NCBI GenBank assembly: GCA_964472425.1
Contig: CAYYLF010000008.1
Coordinates: forward strand, 1 to 34,911
Source: RUG11867 sp964472425
GTDB taxonomy: Bacteria; Bacillota_I; Bacilli_A; RF39; UBA660
Reading direction: 5' to 3'
DNA: 34,911 nucleotides
Shown: one piece after another, positions 7,336 to 15,579 of the stretch
Position numbering within the stretch: the first letter of the stretch is position 1
How the letters are laid out: each line of letters starts with the position of its first letter
The notes under the pieces: generated by a model
Seen by the model: the letters and a program-made list of their open reading frames with translations, nothing else
Told to the model about the DNA's origin: nothing
The model's database searches: none
Program-made: the position numbers and the translations under genes

Positions 7336-8548
7336 TCTGATAAAGGAAGCCGAAAGACACTTGGCCAGTGAATTTGCCAAAATCGACGAACTAACTTACT
7401 ACAATAGCCAAAAAGTTCTCGAAGCTTTTCACGAATACAAAATAAGCGAAACGCACTTCGGCTCAACCACCGGCTATGGATATGGTGACCAAGGTCGAGA
7501 CGCGATAGAAAAGGTATTCGCTCGCGTCCTCAACTCGGAAGATGCCCTCGTTCGTAACCAATTCATCTCGGGTTCCCACGCCCTGACAGTCGCCTTCTTT
7601 GGACTACTGAGACCTGGAGATACGATGCTATCCATCACGGGCGAACCTTACGACACTCTACACGAAGTTATCGGAATCAAAGACAATCCTAGTTCCCTTC
7701 GTTCGTTCGGTATAAACTACGAACAGATAGACCTCGTCGATGACGACTTCGATGACGAACGCATAATCGCCGCTTTGAAAGACAAAAATTACAGATTAGT
7801 CCATATTCAAAGGTCTCGTGGCTACAGTAGTCGTCTCAGCCTGACCATCGACAAAGTCGAAAGAATAACCAAAAAAATAAAAAACATCTCCAAAGACACC
7901 ATAATCATGGTCGACAACTGTTACTGCGAAATGGTCGAAAGACTGACTCCGACCGAAGTAGGAGTCGACATAATGGTCGGTTCTCTCATCAAGAACCTAG
8001 GCGGAGGAATCGCCCCGAACGGAGCCTACATTGCCGGTCGTCGCGACCTCGTCGAACTGTGTGCCGAAAGACTAACTCTTCCGGGAGAAGGGCGTGAAGT
8101 CGGTCCGACTCTCGGTATAAATGCCACTTTGCTTCGAGGATTATACATGGCTCCAAGCGCCGTATCCGCGAGCCTCAAAATGTCCCTTCTCGCCAGTTAC
8201 ATCCTCGGGGGTATGAGATACAAAGTCTCACCCAAATGGAACGAACCGCACGCGGACATAGTATGCATGATTACCTTCGCCGATAGAGAAAAACTGATAA
8301 AATTCGTCCAAGGGATCCAAGCTGGCTCGGCCATCGATGCCTTCGCCATCCCCGAACCGACAGACATGCCGGGCTACGACGACCGCGTAATCATGGCCTC
8401 CGGCAGTTTCATTCAAGGCTCGTCCATCGAAGTGAGCTGTGACGGTCCTCTTCGCGAACCGTACAATGCCTATCTACAAGGCAGTCTCACCTACGAGTAT
8501 GCTCGTCTAGCTCTCAAAGAAGCCCTCGTACATATGGAGGAATTATGA
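7322..8548 (+). CDS. YnbB-type PLP enzyme (methionine gamma-lyase family/aluminium resistance protein)
   Basis: A 408-residue cytoplasmic pyridoxal-phosphate enzyme of the family annotated Met_gamma_lyase (PF06838) or aluminium resistance protein, related to Cys/Met-metabolism enzymes. The order of motifs fits: FGSTTGYGYGDQGRD (46-60), RNQFISGSHAL (79-88), the VDNCYCEM segment with the PLP-ring aspartate D198, and the PLP lysine K224 in GSLIKNLGGGIAPNG. The start is ATG 7322, preceded by GGAGGT (7309-7314); the upstream ATG at 7307 is part of that ribosome site. It overlaps the SDR gene by 14 bases and the next gene by four (ATGA). The physiological reaction of this family is poorly defined; C-S lyase activity is an inference from fold. 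Confidence 0.9.
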   Translation: MEIDNLIKEAERHLASEFAKIDELTYYNSQKVLEAFHEYKISETHFGSTTGYGYGDQGRDAIEKVFARVLNSEDALVRNQFISGSHALTVAFFGLLRPGDTMLSITGEPYDTLHEVIGIKDNPSSLRSFGINYEQIDLVDDDFDDERIIAALKDKNYRLVHIQRSRGYSSRLSLTIDKVERITKKIKNISKDTIIMVDNCYCEMVERLTPTEVGVDIMVGSLIKNLGGGIAPNGAYIAGRRDLVELCAERLTLPGEGREVGPTLGINATLLRGLYMAPSAVSASLKMSLLASYILGGMRYKVSPKWNEPHADIVCMITFADREKLIKFVQGIQAGSAIDAFAIPEPTDMPGYDDRVIMASGSFIQGSSIEVSCDGPLREPYNAYLQGSLTYEYARLALKEALVHMEEL

Positions 8549-8832
8549 TACTAAACGGAAAAGAATACGACCTTAAAACGTTAACCTCAAACCTCGATAT
8601 GACGGCGCACTCCTTCGTAAAAGTCGGTAACCTGATGCTCACCAAAAGAGAAATCGGCATCCTCAAAAGGAACTTCATCGACTACGAACGTGCTAGTTCA
8701 CTCCAAGACTTGAGACTCAAAATTCAAGCCGTCATGGAAGACGACACGGTCGAAGAAGACGACGCCTACGAATTAGAATCTGTCCTCGATAGCATCATGG
8801 AAAGAGACTACTATGACTACAAAACGCACTAA
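8545..8832 (+). CDS. Small acidic protein of unknown function
   Basis: A 95-residue soluble protein that I do not recognise. The N-terminal part (NGKEYDLKTLTSNLDMTAHS) reads like a short beta/alpha module, the middle LTKREIGILKRNFIDYERASS is basic and helical, and the C-terminal 35 residues are highly acidic (MEDDTVEEDDAYELESVLDS). There is no signal peptide, membrane segment or cysteine. It begins with an ATGA overlap on the PLP enzyme, behind GGAGGA, and its end overlaps the phosphodiesterase by 20 bases, so translational coupling on both sides is expected. Its place between the two enzymes suggests a role with one of them, but nothing in the sequence says which. Confidence 0.75.
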   Translation: MILNGKEYDLKTLTSNLDMTAHSFVKVGNLMLTKREIGILKRNFIDYERASSLQDLRLKIQAVMEDDTVEEDDAYELESVLDSIMERDYYDYKTH

Positions 8833-9523
8833 ACTGAACATCGCCCATCGCGGACTTTGGGATGAGGAAATACCGGAAAACAGTCTCGGAGCCTTCCAAA
8901 AGTGCCTCGATGCGAATACGGCCATCGAACTCGACGTTCACCTACTGAAAGACGGGACGCTCGTCGTATTTCACGACGACGACCTCCGAAGAATGACTGG
9001 AGTAAACAAAAAACTGAAGAATTGCACTTACGACGAGATAAAGGGCCTACCTCTCGCTGGGACCAAATTTACCATTCCGACCTTCGAAGAAGTTCTCACC
9101 CTCGTCGATGGCCGCGTCCTTTTGGATATCGAAATAAAGTTCGACACCAAAAACTTCAAAATATGCCGAACCCTAGCCGAGCAACTGGACTCCTACCAGG
9201 GAGACTTCATCATCAAGTCCTTTAGTCCCTTTCACATCGCCTGGTTTCGGTTTAAACGTCCCAACTTTACGAGAGGACTCTTAGTCTCGCGACTCAAGAA
9301 TGCCCATCTCCCAAACATAGTCAAACGGCTCTTCTACACCATGAAATTCAACTTTCTGGCCGCCCCTCAGTTCGTAGCCTTCGACCATCGGGATTTGCCG
9401 AATGAAAAAATAGAAAAACTCTACGAACGGGGCATGCCCATCTACCTGTGGACCATAAGGGACGGGGAATTCCAAACTCAATACGACGGCATCATATACG
9501 AAAATACTCAAAACGTAAAATGA
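8813..9523 (+). CDS. Glycerophosphodiester phosphodiesterase family protein
   Basis: A 236-residue GDPD-family enzyme, which hydrolyses glycerophosphodiesters to glycerol-3-phosphate and an alcohol. Family motifs are clear: NIAHRGLWDEEIPENS (catalytic H12, E22), ELDVHLLKDG (metal ligands E39, D41) and VVFHDDDL (H54), followed by IPTFEEVL and LDIEIKF. There is no signal peptide, so it acts in the cytoplasm. It is last in the operon, just before a strong terminator. It could recycle glycerophosphoryl groups from phospholipid or teichoic-acid turnover, which would match the muramidase at the head of the operon; that link is inference. Confidence 0.92.
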   Translation: MTTKRTKLNIAHRGLWDEEIPENSLGAFQKCLDANTAIELDVHLLKDGTLVVFHDDDLRRMTGVNKKLKNCTYDEIKGLPLAGTKFTIPTFEEVLTLVDGRVLLDIEIKFDTKNFKICRTLAEQLDSYQGDFIIKSFSPFHIAWFRFKRPNFTRGLLVSRLKNAHLPNIVKRLFYTMKFNFLAAPQFVAFDHRDLPNEKIEKLYERGMPIYLWTIRDGEFQTQYDGIIYENTQNVK

Positions 9524-9553
9524 AAACACTCGACCGCGTCAACCGAGTGTTTT
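9523..9553 (+). terminator. Terminator of the muramidase-phosphodiesterase operon
   Basis: Perfect 10-bp arms AAAACACTCG (9523-9532) and CGAGTGTTTT (9544-9553) with an 11-base loop, overlapping the stop codon. The opposite strand also ends in T-rich sequence, so it can serve in both directions. Confidence 0.85.
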
Positions 9554-9589
9554 AGTATTGCATAAAAGTCGTAAATCGGCAAGGCTCAA

Positions 9590-9628
9590 ATACCTTTTAC
9601 ACAAGAGAGTACATTTTAGAAAAGGTAT
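9590..9628. repeat. Inverted repeat between convergent genes
   Basis: ATACCTTTT (9590-9598) and AAAAGGTAT (9620-9628) are perfect 9-bp arms around 21 bases. No T run follows on either strand, so a terminator role is uncertain. It lies in the 180-bp convergent intergenic region. Confidence 0.5.
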
Positions 9629-9657
9629 AACAGCACTCCACCAGCATCTTAAAACTG

Positions 9658-9703
9658 CGTAAAGTGTTTTCACTCAATTTACACATAAGTCGAACACTTT
9701 ACG
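9658..9703 (-). terminator. Long inverted repeat after the second GH25 gene
   Basis: Perfect 11-bp arms CGTAAAGTGTT (9658-9668) and AACACTTTACG (9693-9703) with a 24-base loop, immediately after the minus-strand stop codon. The following minus-strand bases (CAGTTTTAAG) form only a weak U tract. It may be a terminator or a 3' stabilising hairpin. Confidence 0.5.
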
Positions 9704-9704
9704 A

Positions 9705-10520
9705 TTAATCTCTCTTCGTGTAGACATCTTCCGCTTTGACATATCCGCTTTCGATTCTGTAAGGTGCAGCCGCATTTCGCTCTATTCCAAGGATTTCGAA
9801 CTCTTCGTCGCACACGCTCGTCCTTATATCTGTCGCACTTGAACTTGTGTAAACACTGCCAGAAACGTAGACACGTTCCCCGACTCTGTATTTAGGCGCA
9901 TTCTCATCCAAGTGGTTGAGCCCTGCGTCGCGGATGATGACCGGATAGTCGAGTAGGGCATAATCCCCATCGACGCGTCCATCTATTCCGGGTAACTCCT
10001 CGTAAGCCGTATTTTGCCACATTCCTGCGTTGTAATCGAGCTCGAGTCTATCTCCCCACTCGGCGACCCATCTGTCGAACCGGTCGAGTACTCTCGAATC
10101 CAAATTGCTCATGAACGTGTCGGCACTGGCGTAAATCCCGACGTAATATCCAGCTTTCTCCATCTCTTCACAATAAAAAGATACTATCTCGGCGAGTCTA
10201 TCTTTCGGCAAAGCCATCTGTCTCCTAGACTCGACGTCCAAGAAAACGGGATATTCGAGTTTTTTCCCGCGAATGAGTCTCAAAGTATGTTCGACCTCAC
10301 TGCGCGCATCGTCTATATTGGTCGCATAACTGTAGAGATACACTCCATACGGAATGCCTAATTCCTCGCACATTCTCGCATTTCTCTCGAAATATACGTC
10401 ATCTTGACTGACCACGTCGTCCCCGAATCCGCAACGCAATATGGCGAAATCTACGAATGGTTTGACACGCGTCCAATCGATTCTACCTTGCCAAGAAGAT
10501 ACATCTATTCCTCTTCTCAT
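9705..10520 (-). CDS. GH25 muramidase without signal peptide, C-terminal SH3-like domain
   Basis: A 271-residue lysozyme-type hydrolase. The GH25 domain (residues 1-200) has RGIDVSSWQG (D6) and the acidic pair in PVFLDVES (D95, E97). Residues about 210-268 (YRVGERVYVSG to GYVKAEDVY) look like a small SH3-type wall-binding domain. The start is ATG 10520, because GGGAG lies nine bases upstream; the frame is open for 35 more codons upstream, but those run into the asnB terminator. The protein begins with the catalytic domain, so there is no signal peptide or anchor, unlike the paralogue at 5371-6591. That is endolysin-like architecture, yet no holin or phage genes are present. Release by lysis or a non-classical route is inference. 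Confidence 0.9.
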   Translation of the reverse strand: MRRGIDVSSWQGRIDWTRVKPFVDFAILRCGFGDDVVSQDDVYFERNARMCEELGIPYGVYLYSYATNIDDARSEVEHTLRLIRGKKLEYPVFLDVESRRQMALPKDRLAEIVSFYCEEMEKAGYYVGIYASADTFMSNLDSRVLDRFDRWVAEWGDRLELDYNAGMWQNTAYEELPGIDGRVDGDYALLDYPVIIRDAGLNHLDENAPKYRVGERVYVSGSVYTSSSATDIRTSVCDEEFEILGIERNAAAPYRIESGYVKAEDVYTKRD

Positions 10521-10581
10521 AAAAACCATCTCCCACCGTATTTTATGCCAAAACGACGATTCGGTGACTTTTCCAAAAGAA

Positions 10582-10599
10582 AAAGTGCCCGAGCACTTT
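10582..10599 (-). terminator. Terminator of asnB
   Basis: On the minus strand AAAGTGC (10599-10593) pairs with GCACTTT (10588-10582), followed by T-rich sequence. It overlaps the asnB stop codon and separates asnB from the muramidase gene. Confidence 0.75.
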
Positions 10600-12421
10600 A
10601 GTAGAGAAAGTATTCTTTGTACCACAATAGAAACGAATAGATGGTATAGACCTTTCTATGCGTCTCGGCCTTGCCTTCGTGATGGGCATCGAGCATTTTT
10701 TTGAGCTCGGACCTATCGAAAAACTCTTCGACGTAATCTTTCTCGAACTCGCGTCTTACTATATTGTAATACTTATCCTCTCGAAGATAATCCTTGAATG
10801 GCACCAAGAAGCCCAACTTCTTTCGTTCGAACCATTCTTTGGGAATCTTGGACGCGGCCGCTTGTCTGAGAGCATACTTGCCAGTACCCTTATATATCTT
10901 ATCTTTCGTCTTGAGTTTCGACGCCAAAGCTAAGACTTCCTTATCTAGATAAGGGACTCTCAATTCCAAAGAATGAGCCATCGTCATCTTGTCGGCTTTC
11001 AACAATATGTCGTTCGGCAGCCACAGAAACATATCCAAAAACTGCATCTTCGAAATGTCGTCTAGGCCTTTGGCTTTATCGAAATAAGGTCTCGTCACCT
11101 CCTGCGAACTAGGTCCGCACAAGTACTCGTCCTTGACTAATCCAGCTAACTCGGAAGAATCGAAGATTTTCGCCTGTCCGATGTAGGACTCCTCCAAGTC
11201 GATTTCACCTCTAATCAAGAAATGCTTACCCTTGAAGTTTGGTAACTTTTCGGCCAACTTGCCATTGAACTTTCGCAAAAACTTAGGCAACTTCCTATAA
11301 ACCCTTATAAAAGGACTATAATTATAGGTATCATACCCTCCGAACAACTCGTCCGCCCCCTCGCCCGAAAGTACGACCGTGACGTCCTTTCGCGCGAGTT
11401 CACTCAAGAAATAGAGGGGGACGCTCGACAAATTCGCATGCGGCTCATCGGAAAAATACTGCACCTTCGGTATGGCTTCGAAAAACTCGTCGGCCGTAAT
11501 CATCTTCTTCGTATTCTTTATTCCAAAAGACTCGCTCAACACCTTCGCTCTATCCGTCTCGTTGAAACCCTTGTGGTCGAATCCGACCGTGAACGTGTCG
11601 TCCGGCTTCAAAATCGAAACGATATAAGATGAATCGATGCCCGAACTCAAGAACGACCCGACCTCGACATCACTTATCCTGTGATACGCGACCGAAGACT
11701 CCACGATATCTTCAATATCTTGGACACTTACTCCACCTTCGCGGGAAAAATCTATGCTATAGTATTCCTTAGGTTCGATTTTACCTTCGTCTTCCGACTT
11801 ATACTTGATATAATGTCTAGGTTCCAACTTGTAGACACCCTTGAAAAAAGTCTCGACCAGTGGATTGTATTGAAAAGTCAGGAACGGTTTCAAAGCCTCT
11901 TTGTTAACCTCTTTCACGAAATCCGGATGGTCCAAAAAAGACTTTATCTCACTGCCGAACATGAACGTTCCGTTCATATAAGCGTAGTAAAGCGGCTTGA
12001 TTCCGAAAATGTCGCGAGCTATGAAGATTTCCTTCGCATCTCTATCCCAAATCGCAAAAGCGAACATCCCTCTAAGCTTCTGGAGAATGCCCTCTTCGTA
12101 CTCCTCGTACCCGTGCAAGATGACCTCCGTGTCGGTCTTCGTCTTGAACACGTGCCCCTTCGCGACCAAGTCTTCTCTCAACTCTTCGAAATTGTAAATC
12201 TCCCCGTTGAACATGATGACCAAGTGCTCGTCCTCGTTATATATAGGTTGACTTCCGCCTTCCAAATCGATGATGGAAAGACGCCTGAAAGCCATGTGCA
12301 ATTCGTCGTCCCTATAGTAACCTTCCGAATCTGGACCCCTATGAACTATCCTCTTGCTCATCGCCTCGATTACGCTCGTCTCTTTATCCTTTTTATTTAT
12401 ATAACCAGTAAATCCACACAT
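10598..12421 (-). CDS. asnB: Asparagine synthase (glutamine-hydrolysing)
   Basis: A 607-residue cytoplasmic enzyme that converts aspartate, glutamine and ATP to asparagine. The N-terminal class II glutaminase begins MCGFTGY with nucleophile C2 exposed after Met removal, and shows HRGPDSEG and FNGEIYNFEEL. The synthetase half has the ATP-pyrophosphatase loop FLSSGIDSS (residues about 257-265) and VVLSGEGADELFGGYDTY. The length is near the usual 520-640 and no domain is missing. An AAAGG ribosome site and extended -10 promoter lie upstream. The terminator at its end and a separate ribosome site for the next gene suggest it is mostly monocistronic. Confidence 0.96.
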   Translation of the reverse strand: MCGFTGYINKKDKETSVIEAMSKRIVHRGPDSEGYYRDDELHMAFRRLSIIDLEGGSQPIYNEDEHLVIMFNGEIYNFEELREDLVAKGHVFKTKTDTEVILHGYEEYEEGILQKLRGMFAFAIWDRDAKEIFIARDIFGIKPLYYAYMNGTFMFGSEIKSFLDHPDFVKEVNKEALKPFLTFQYNPLVETFFKGVYKLEPRHYIKYKSEDEGKIEPKEYYSIDFSREGGVSVQDIEDIVESSVAYHRISDVEVGSFLSSGIDSSYIVSILKPDDTFTVGFDHKGFNETDRAKVLSESFGIKNTKKMITADEFFEAIPKVQYFSDEPHANLSSVPLYFLSELARKDVTVVLSGEGADELFGGYDTYNYSPFIRVYRKLPKFLRKFNGKLAEKLPNFKGKHFLIRGEIDLEESYIGQAKIFDSSELAGLVKDEYLCGPSSQEVTRPYFDKAKGLDDISKMQFLDMFLWLPNDILLKADKMTMAHSLELRVPYLDKEVLALASKLKTKDKIYKGTGKYALRQAAASKIPKEWFERKKLGFLVPFKDYLREDKYYNIVRREFEKDYVEEFFDRSELKKMLDAHHEGKAETHRKVYTIYSFLLWYKEYFLY

Positions 12422-12447
12422 AATATCGAACCTTTCAAATTAGTCTC

Positions 12448-12453
12448 ATTATA
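12448..12453 (-). promoter_or_regulatory. Extended -10 promoter of asnB
   Basis: On the minus strand TGGTATAAT gives a perfect -10 with the TGn extension, 27 bases before the start codon. A possible -35, TTGATG, lies 20 bp upstream, so the extended -10 probably matters most. Confidence 0.6.
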
Positions 12454-12557
12454 CCACACATTGCATCTTTGTGCATCAAGTTGTAAACACCGATAAAATT
12501 ACTCGCGACACTCAAACCGGATACTTCCAAAATTCCTTTTTATTTTGAGAAAAATAT

Positions 12558-12565
12558 GTTACAAT
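12558..12565 (+). promoter_or_regulatory. Extended -10 promoter of the paralogous membrane-protein pair
   Basis: TGTTACAAT supplies a -10 (TACAAT, 12560-12565) with the TGn extension; the -35 region is only T-rich. It leaves a leader of about 110 nt before 12682, longer than usual here. No convincing attenuator was seen in the leader. Confidence 0.45.
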
Positions 12566-12681
12566 ATGCATCGCACAAAGGACTATAGTAGTGAATTTTG
12601 CATCGAACTTTCCTAACGAATAATAGGATTCTGACTTGTCCCAAAACATAACTTTTTAAAATAGAAAAGAGGTACTTGAGA

Positions 12682-14082
12682 ATGAAATATCTAGTACGAG
12701 CCTCCAAAGATGGCAACTTTAACATAACCGAACTGGACCGCAATGGTAAAATGCGGAGTATGGATTTTACTCCTCTAGATTTTTATAATTCCAACATGCA
12801 ACGTATTAGAAAAGGTAATATGTACGACTTCTCTTTCGTTGCTAAAGACGCTCTTTGCATTTCTTTCGAAGGCTCTTCTGAAAAAGACAATACTTTTATA
12901 CTAGACGAAAGTGTTCTCGATAACCCTTTGCTTATGTGCATATTTGAAAGTATTGCCGACTCTTTTCATAAGGGTGAAGAACTAGAGACGAATAAGTTGG
13001 ATGCCATCTGCCTAGAGATAATTGCCAAGTACGCCGAAACAAAAGATGCCGAATTCCTAAACGGATACTCCAATCTCACCGAAATAAAAAGATACATGCG
13101 AATCAATGCCGAAAGCCTATTTCAAAGAGCCGACTGGAGTCGCGTCGTAGATGTTAAAAAATCATTTGGACTTCTCGAATTCGGCCGATTTACCGTGATT
13201 TTGCTAGCAGTAAACAAGGTATTGAGCTGGTTATTCTCCACACCCATTTCTATTCTTGCCCACGGCTTAGTTTCCGTCGCAATTTATTATGTCTGTGACT
13301 GTGGCAGATACCAAAGAAAGTACCAAAAAAAGGAAAAGTGTCACGCTTTACTCGATGAACTAATCGAAGTTCTAGAAGAAAAATCGGAAATAGAGCAAAA
13401 TTTGATAAAATCATACGAGAATGAAAAACGAGATGAAAGGATGAGAATACTCTATTCCTTTATCCAACGCGATTTGAAATATATAGAAAGTCATAAGGAG
13501 AGTGACTTTCAAACAGAATGTGAAGAACTGGCCAAACTGAGCGACGAAGCAAAAATCGTTTACAGTGACAAGTCTTTGCGCTCACTTTTGAACATCGAAA
13601 AGCGCATATATGCCAAAGGTGTTAGAGATAATTCTCTAAATGAACCACAATTTTCTTGGACTTCGAGTTTCGACAAACTGTGCCATTACCTGTTGGGACG
13701 TAATATCTCGATCGATGACGAAGTCTTGAACAATGCACGTTACCTATTAGAAATGATAGACGAAAAGCGTACTCCAAACGGAGAAATGGTAGCTGTAGAG
13801 ATTTTGGAAGCCGTGATGGAATGCCTCTGTACCTTCAAAGCAAATAAAGACCCTGCTTCGACTTACAATCAAAAAATCGCGACTAACTACGATAAATTGA
13901 AAAAGTGTTACAGATGGGCAGTAAGCATAATTTATACTGATGAAGGAGAACAGATGTCATCTTCTCCAAAAAGGATTTACTCGATTAATCGAGACCAAGA
14001 AGGACAAGCATGCGCCGTCACACCACGAGCATGGTATCCGAGCAAGACGATAAAACTAGAGCAAAAGGGGTGGCCAAAATGA
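12682..14082 (+). CDS. Membrane protein of unknown function, paralogue 1
   Basis: A 466-residue protein that I do not recognise. The N-terminal 150 residues are soluble and contain NTFILDESVLDNPLL (about 70-84). Two adjacent membrane helices are at about 168-187 and 189-207. A long charged helical, probably coiled-coil segment (210-310, rich in E and K) and a soluble C-terminal domain follow. There is no signal peptide, so both large domains are likely cytoplasmic with a hairpin in the membrane. The start is ATG 12682, behind AAGAGGT; an in-frame TTG at 12676 is less likely. It overlaps the next gene by four bases. The next protein has the same length, domain order and an alignable ILDxS motif, so the pair arose by duplication. 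Confidence 0.8.
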   Translation: MKYLVRASKDGNFNITELDRNGKMRSMDFTPLDFYNSNMQRIRKGNMYDFSFVAKDALCISFEGSSEKDNTFILDESVLDNPLLMCIFESIADSFHKGEELETNKLDAICLEIIAKYAETKDAEFLNGYSNLTEIKRYMRINAESLFQRADWSRVVDVKKSFGLLEFGRFTVILLAVNKVLSWLFSTPISILAHGLVSVAIYYVCDCGRYQRKYQKKEKCHALLDELIEVLEEKSEIEQNLIKSYENEKRDERMRILYSFIQRDLKYIESHKESDFQTECEELAKLSDEAKIVYSDKSLRSLLNIEKRIYAKGVRDNSLNEPQFSWTSSFDKLCHYLLGRNISIDDEVLNNARYLLEMIDEKRTPNGEMVAVEILEAVMECLCTFKANKDPASTYNQKIATNYDKLKKCYRWAVSIIYTDEGEQMSSSPKRIYSINRDQEGQACAVTPRAWYPSKTIKLEQKGWPK

Positions 14083-15488
14083 AAAAATACCTATCCATCA
14101 CAGATACAGGTAAATACTTAGTGACCTCGCTAGAAGGAAAAACTAAAAAACAGACGACATATGAATCTATAGACGACTTTGCTTTGACGTTTCAAAGTGC
14201 ATTTGCCGATAAACCGATGGTTGCCGATTTATCTTTCATGAGTAGAGATTCGATACACGTCAACATGCTGTCCGAAAACTCTGCTCTTCGAAAATTGCAA
14301 GGGACGGACGACGTATACATTTTAGACGACTCCATCCTTTTCGATAAAAAATCGATGAAAGTTCTCAAAGAACTTGCCGATGAATACGCGGCTAATAAAG
14401 AAAAAATGGTAAGCAATTTCGAAAACGCCAAAAAATACATCGAAATGTCGCAAAAAGACGAAAAAACATATATCGAAGCCTTGAGAGCTTTCAGTAGAAC
14501 GCACTCTCTCGACGACATACGAAAATTTTGTCCCGTCGAAGAACTGATAAGATGTCTAAAAGTTCAAGAAAAACATTGGACAAACCTGCGCCTTTTCGAT
14601 TCTCCGATTCTAAAAATTAGATACCTGTTTTCTATAGCAGTAATTATGGCTTGCATTCCGACCATCATAATATCTCTTTTTAGCACACTCATCACGGGTT
14701 CGTTTGGAGCTTATGTGGTTTTGATGTCTTCCCTTTTTGCTCCTTATTTAGCCTCCAAAATCGTTCTCGACGACCAAGAAAACGAAAAAGTAATCTCAGC
14801 TCTTCGCGACCTCGTCGGTCCGGAATACTACGACATGCTAGACTACACAAACGATTTGGTGCCAGAAATAAGTACGATATCGAAAGAGAAAAAAGAAGAT
14901 AGAGTAGTAACCGACTTTGCCGATTTCGTAAAAATGGACATCGAATTCATAAGACGACATGCGAATAGAGATTTCACAATTGAAATAAAGAAACTAAACG
15001 ACTTGAGTGCTAACTATTTTAGAAGCCTCAAAAGATCAGACCACGAAGACAAAGAATACTTGAATGCACTTCTCGATATCGAAGAAAGTCTGTACGCAAC
15101 TGTCGAAATAGGAAAAAAATTCACTCTTGACGCGCCTTTCGACGTAGAAACAGTTCGCAAAAGACTCATCTTTGCTGGTTTTACCGATGAAGAATTGGAA
15201 AGCCCAGACCTTCGAGAAATTTTTGAAATAATCGAAACATTGCAAGCGAACCCTTTTCATGGAGTCGAAACGAAAGTCGTCTCGCTCATAAAAGAAGCAT
15301 GCAATCGTTTATCCGAAAAACCTGCCTCCGACGAAGTCATCAAAGATGCCATGCAAGGACTGAATATAGCCACACAATATGACATCTTGATGGACTCGCT
15401 CGCTGAATTGGAAAACTATCAAAGCGACATAGTCGGCCGTGTTCTACCCACGCAAGATAAAAACGATAAACAACAAACTGCTATCTAA
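14079..15488 (+). CDS. Membrane protein of unknown function, paralogue 2
   Basis: A 469-residue protein with the same plan as its upstream neighbour: an MKKYLS start aligning with MKYLV, VYILDDSILFDKKSM (79-93) aligning with TFILDESVLDNPLLM, two membrane helices at about 183-203 and 207-225, then a charged helical region and a C-terminal helical domain. The start is ATG 14079 in an ATGA overlap with the preceding stop, behind GGGG; an upstream in-frame ATG at 14010 lies inside gene 1. Sequence identity to paralogue 1 is low by eye, so the duplication is old and the two have probably specialised, perhaps as a hetero-oligomer. Function is not known and no catalytic motif is visible. Confidence 0.8.
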   Translation: MKKYLSITDTGKYLVTSLEGKTKKQTTYESIDDFALTFQSAFADKPMVADLSFMSRDSIHVNMLSENSALRKLQGTDDVYILDDSILFDKKSMKVLKELADEYAANKEKMVSNFENAKKYIEMSQKDEKTYIEALRAFSRTHSLDDIRKFCPVEELIRCLKVQEKHWTNLRLFDSPILKIRYLFSIAVIMACIPTIIISLFSTLITGSFGAYVVLMSSLFAPYLASKIVLDDQENEKVISALRDLVGPEYYDMLDYTNDLVPEISTISKEKKEDRVVTDFADFVKMDIEFIRRHANRDFTIEIKKLNDLSANYFRSLKRSDHEDKEYLNALLDIEESLYATVEIGKKFTLDAPFDVETVRKRLIFAGFTDEELESPDLREIFEIIETLQANPFHGVETKVVSLIKEACNRLSEKPASDEVIKDAMQGLNIATQYDILMDSLAELENYQSDIVGRVLPTQDKNDKQQTAI

Positions 15489-15513
15489 AGCATTACTTTC
15501 CAAAAAGCATTTA

Positions 15514-15579
15514 ACCATTTTGATAAGACCAAAAAACTATTACTGAAAAGTAATAGTCGACTTCAAAATGGTGTCTTTT
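15514..15579. terminator. Composite bidirectional terminator between convergent genes
   Basis: The outer 10-bp stem is ACCATTTTGA (15514-15523) with TCAAAATGGT (15563-15572). Inside it is a perfect 8-bp stem CTATTACT (15537-15544)/AGTAATAG (15549-15556) closed by a GAAA tetraloop. Ts follow on the plus strand, and a T-rich stretch follows on the minus strand. Confidence 0.75.

Noticed and set aside
11681..12496. Plus-strand ORF of 271 codons opposite asnB
   Set aside because: The reverse strand encodes a full asparagine synthetase with all motifs; the opposite frame is open only because of codon bias.
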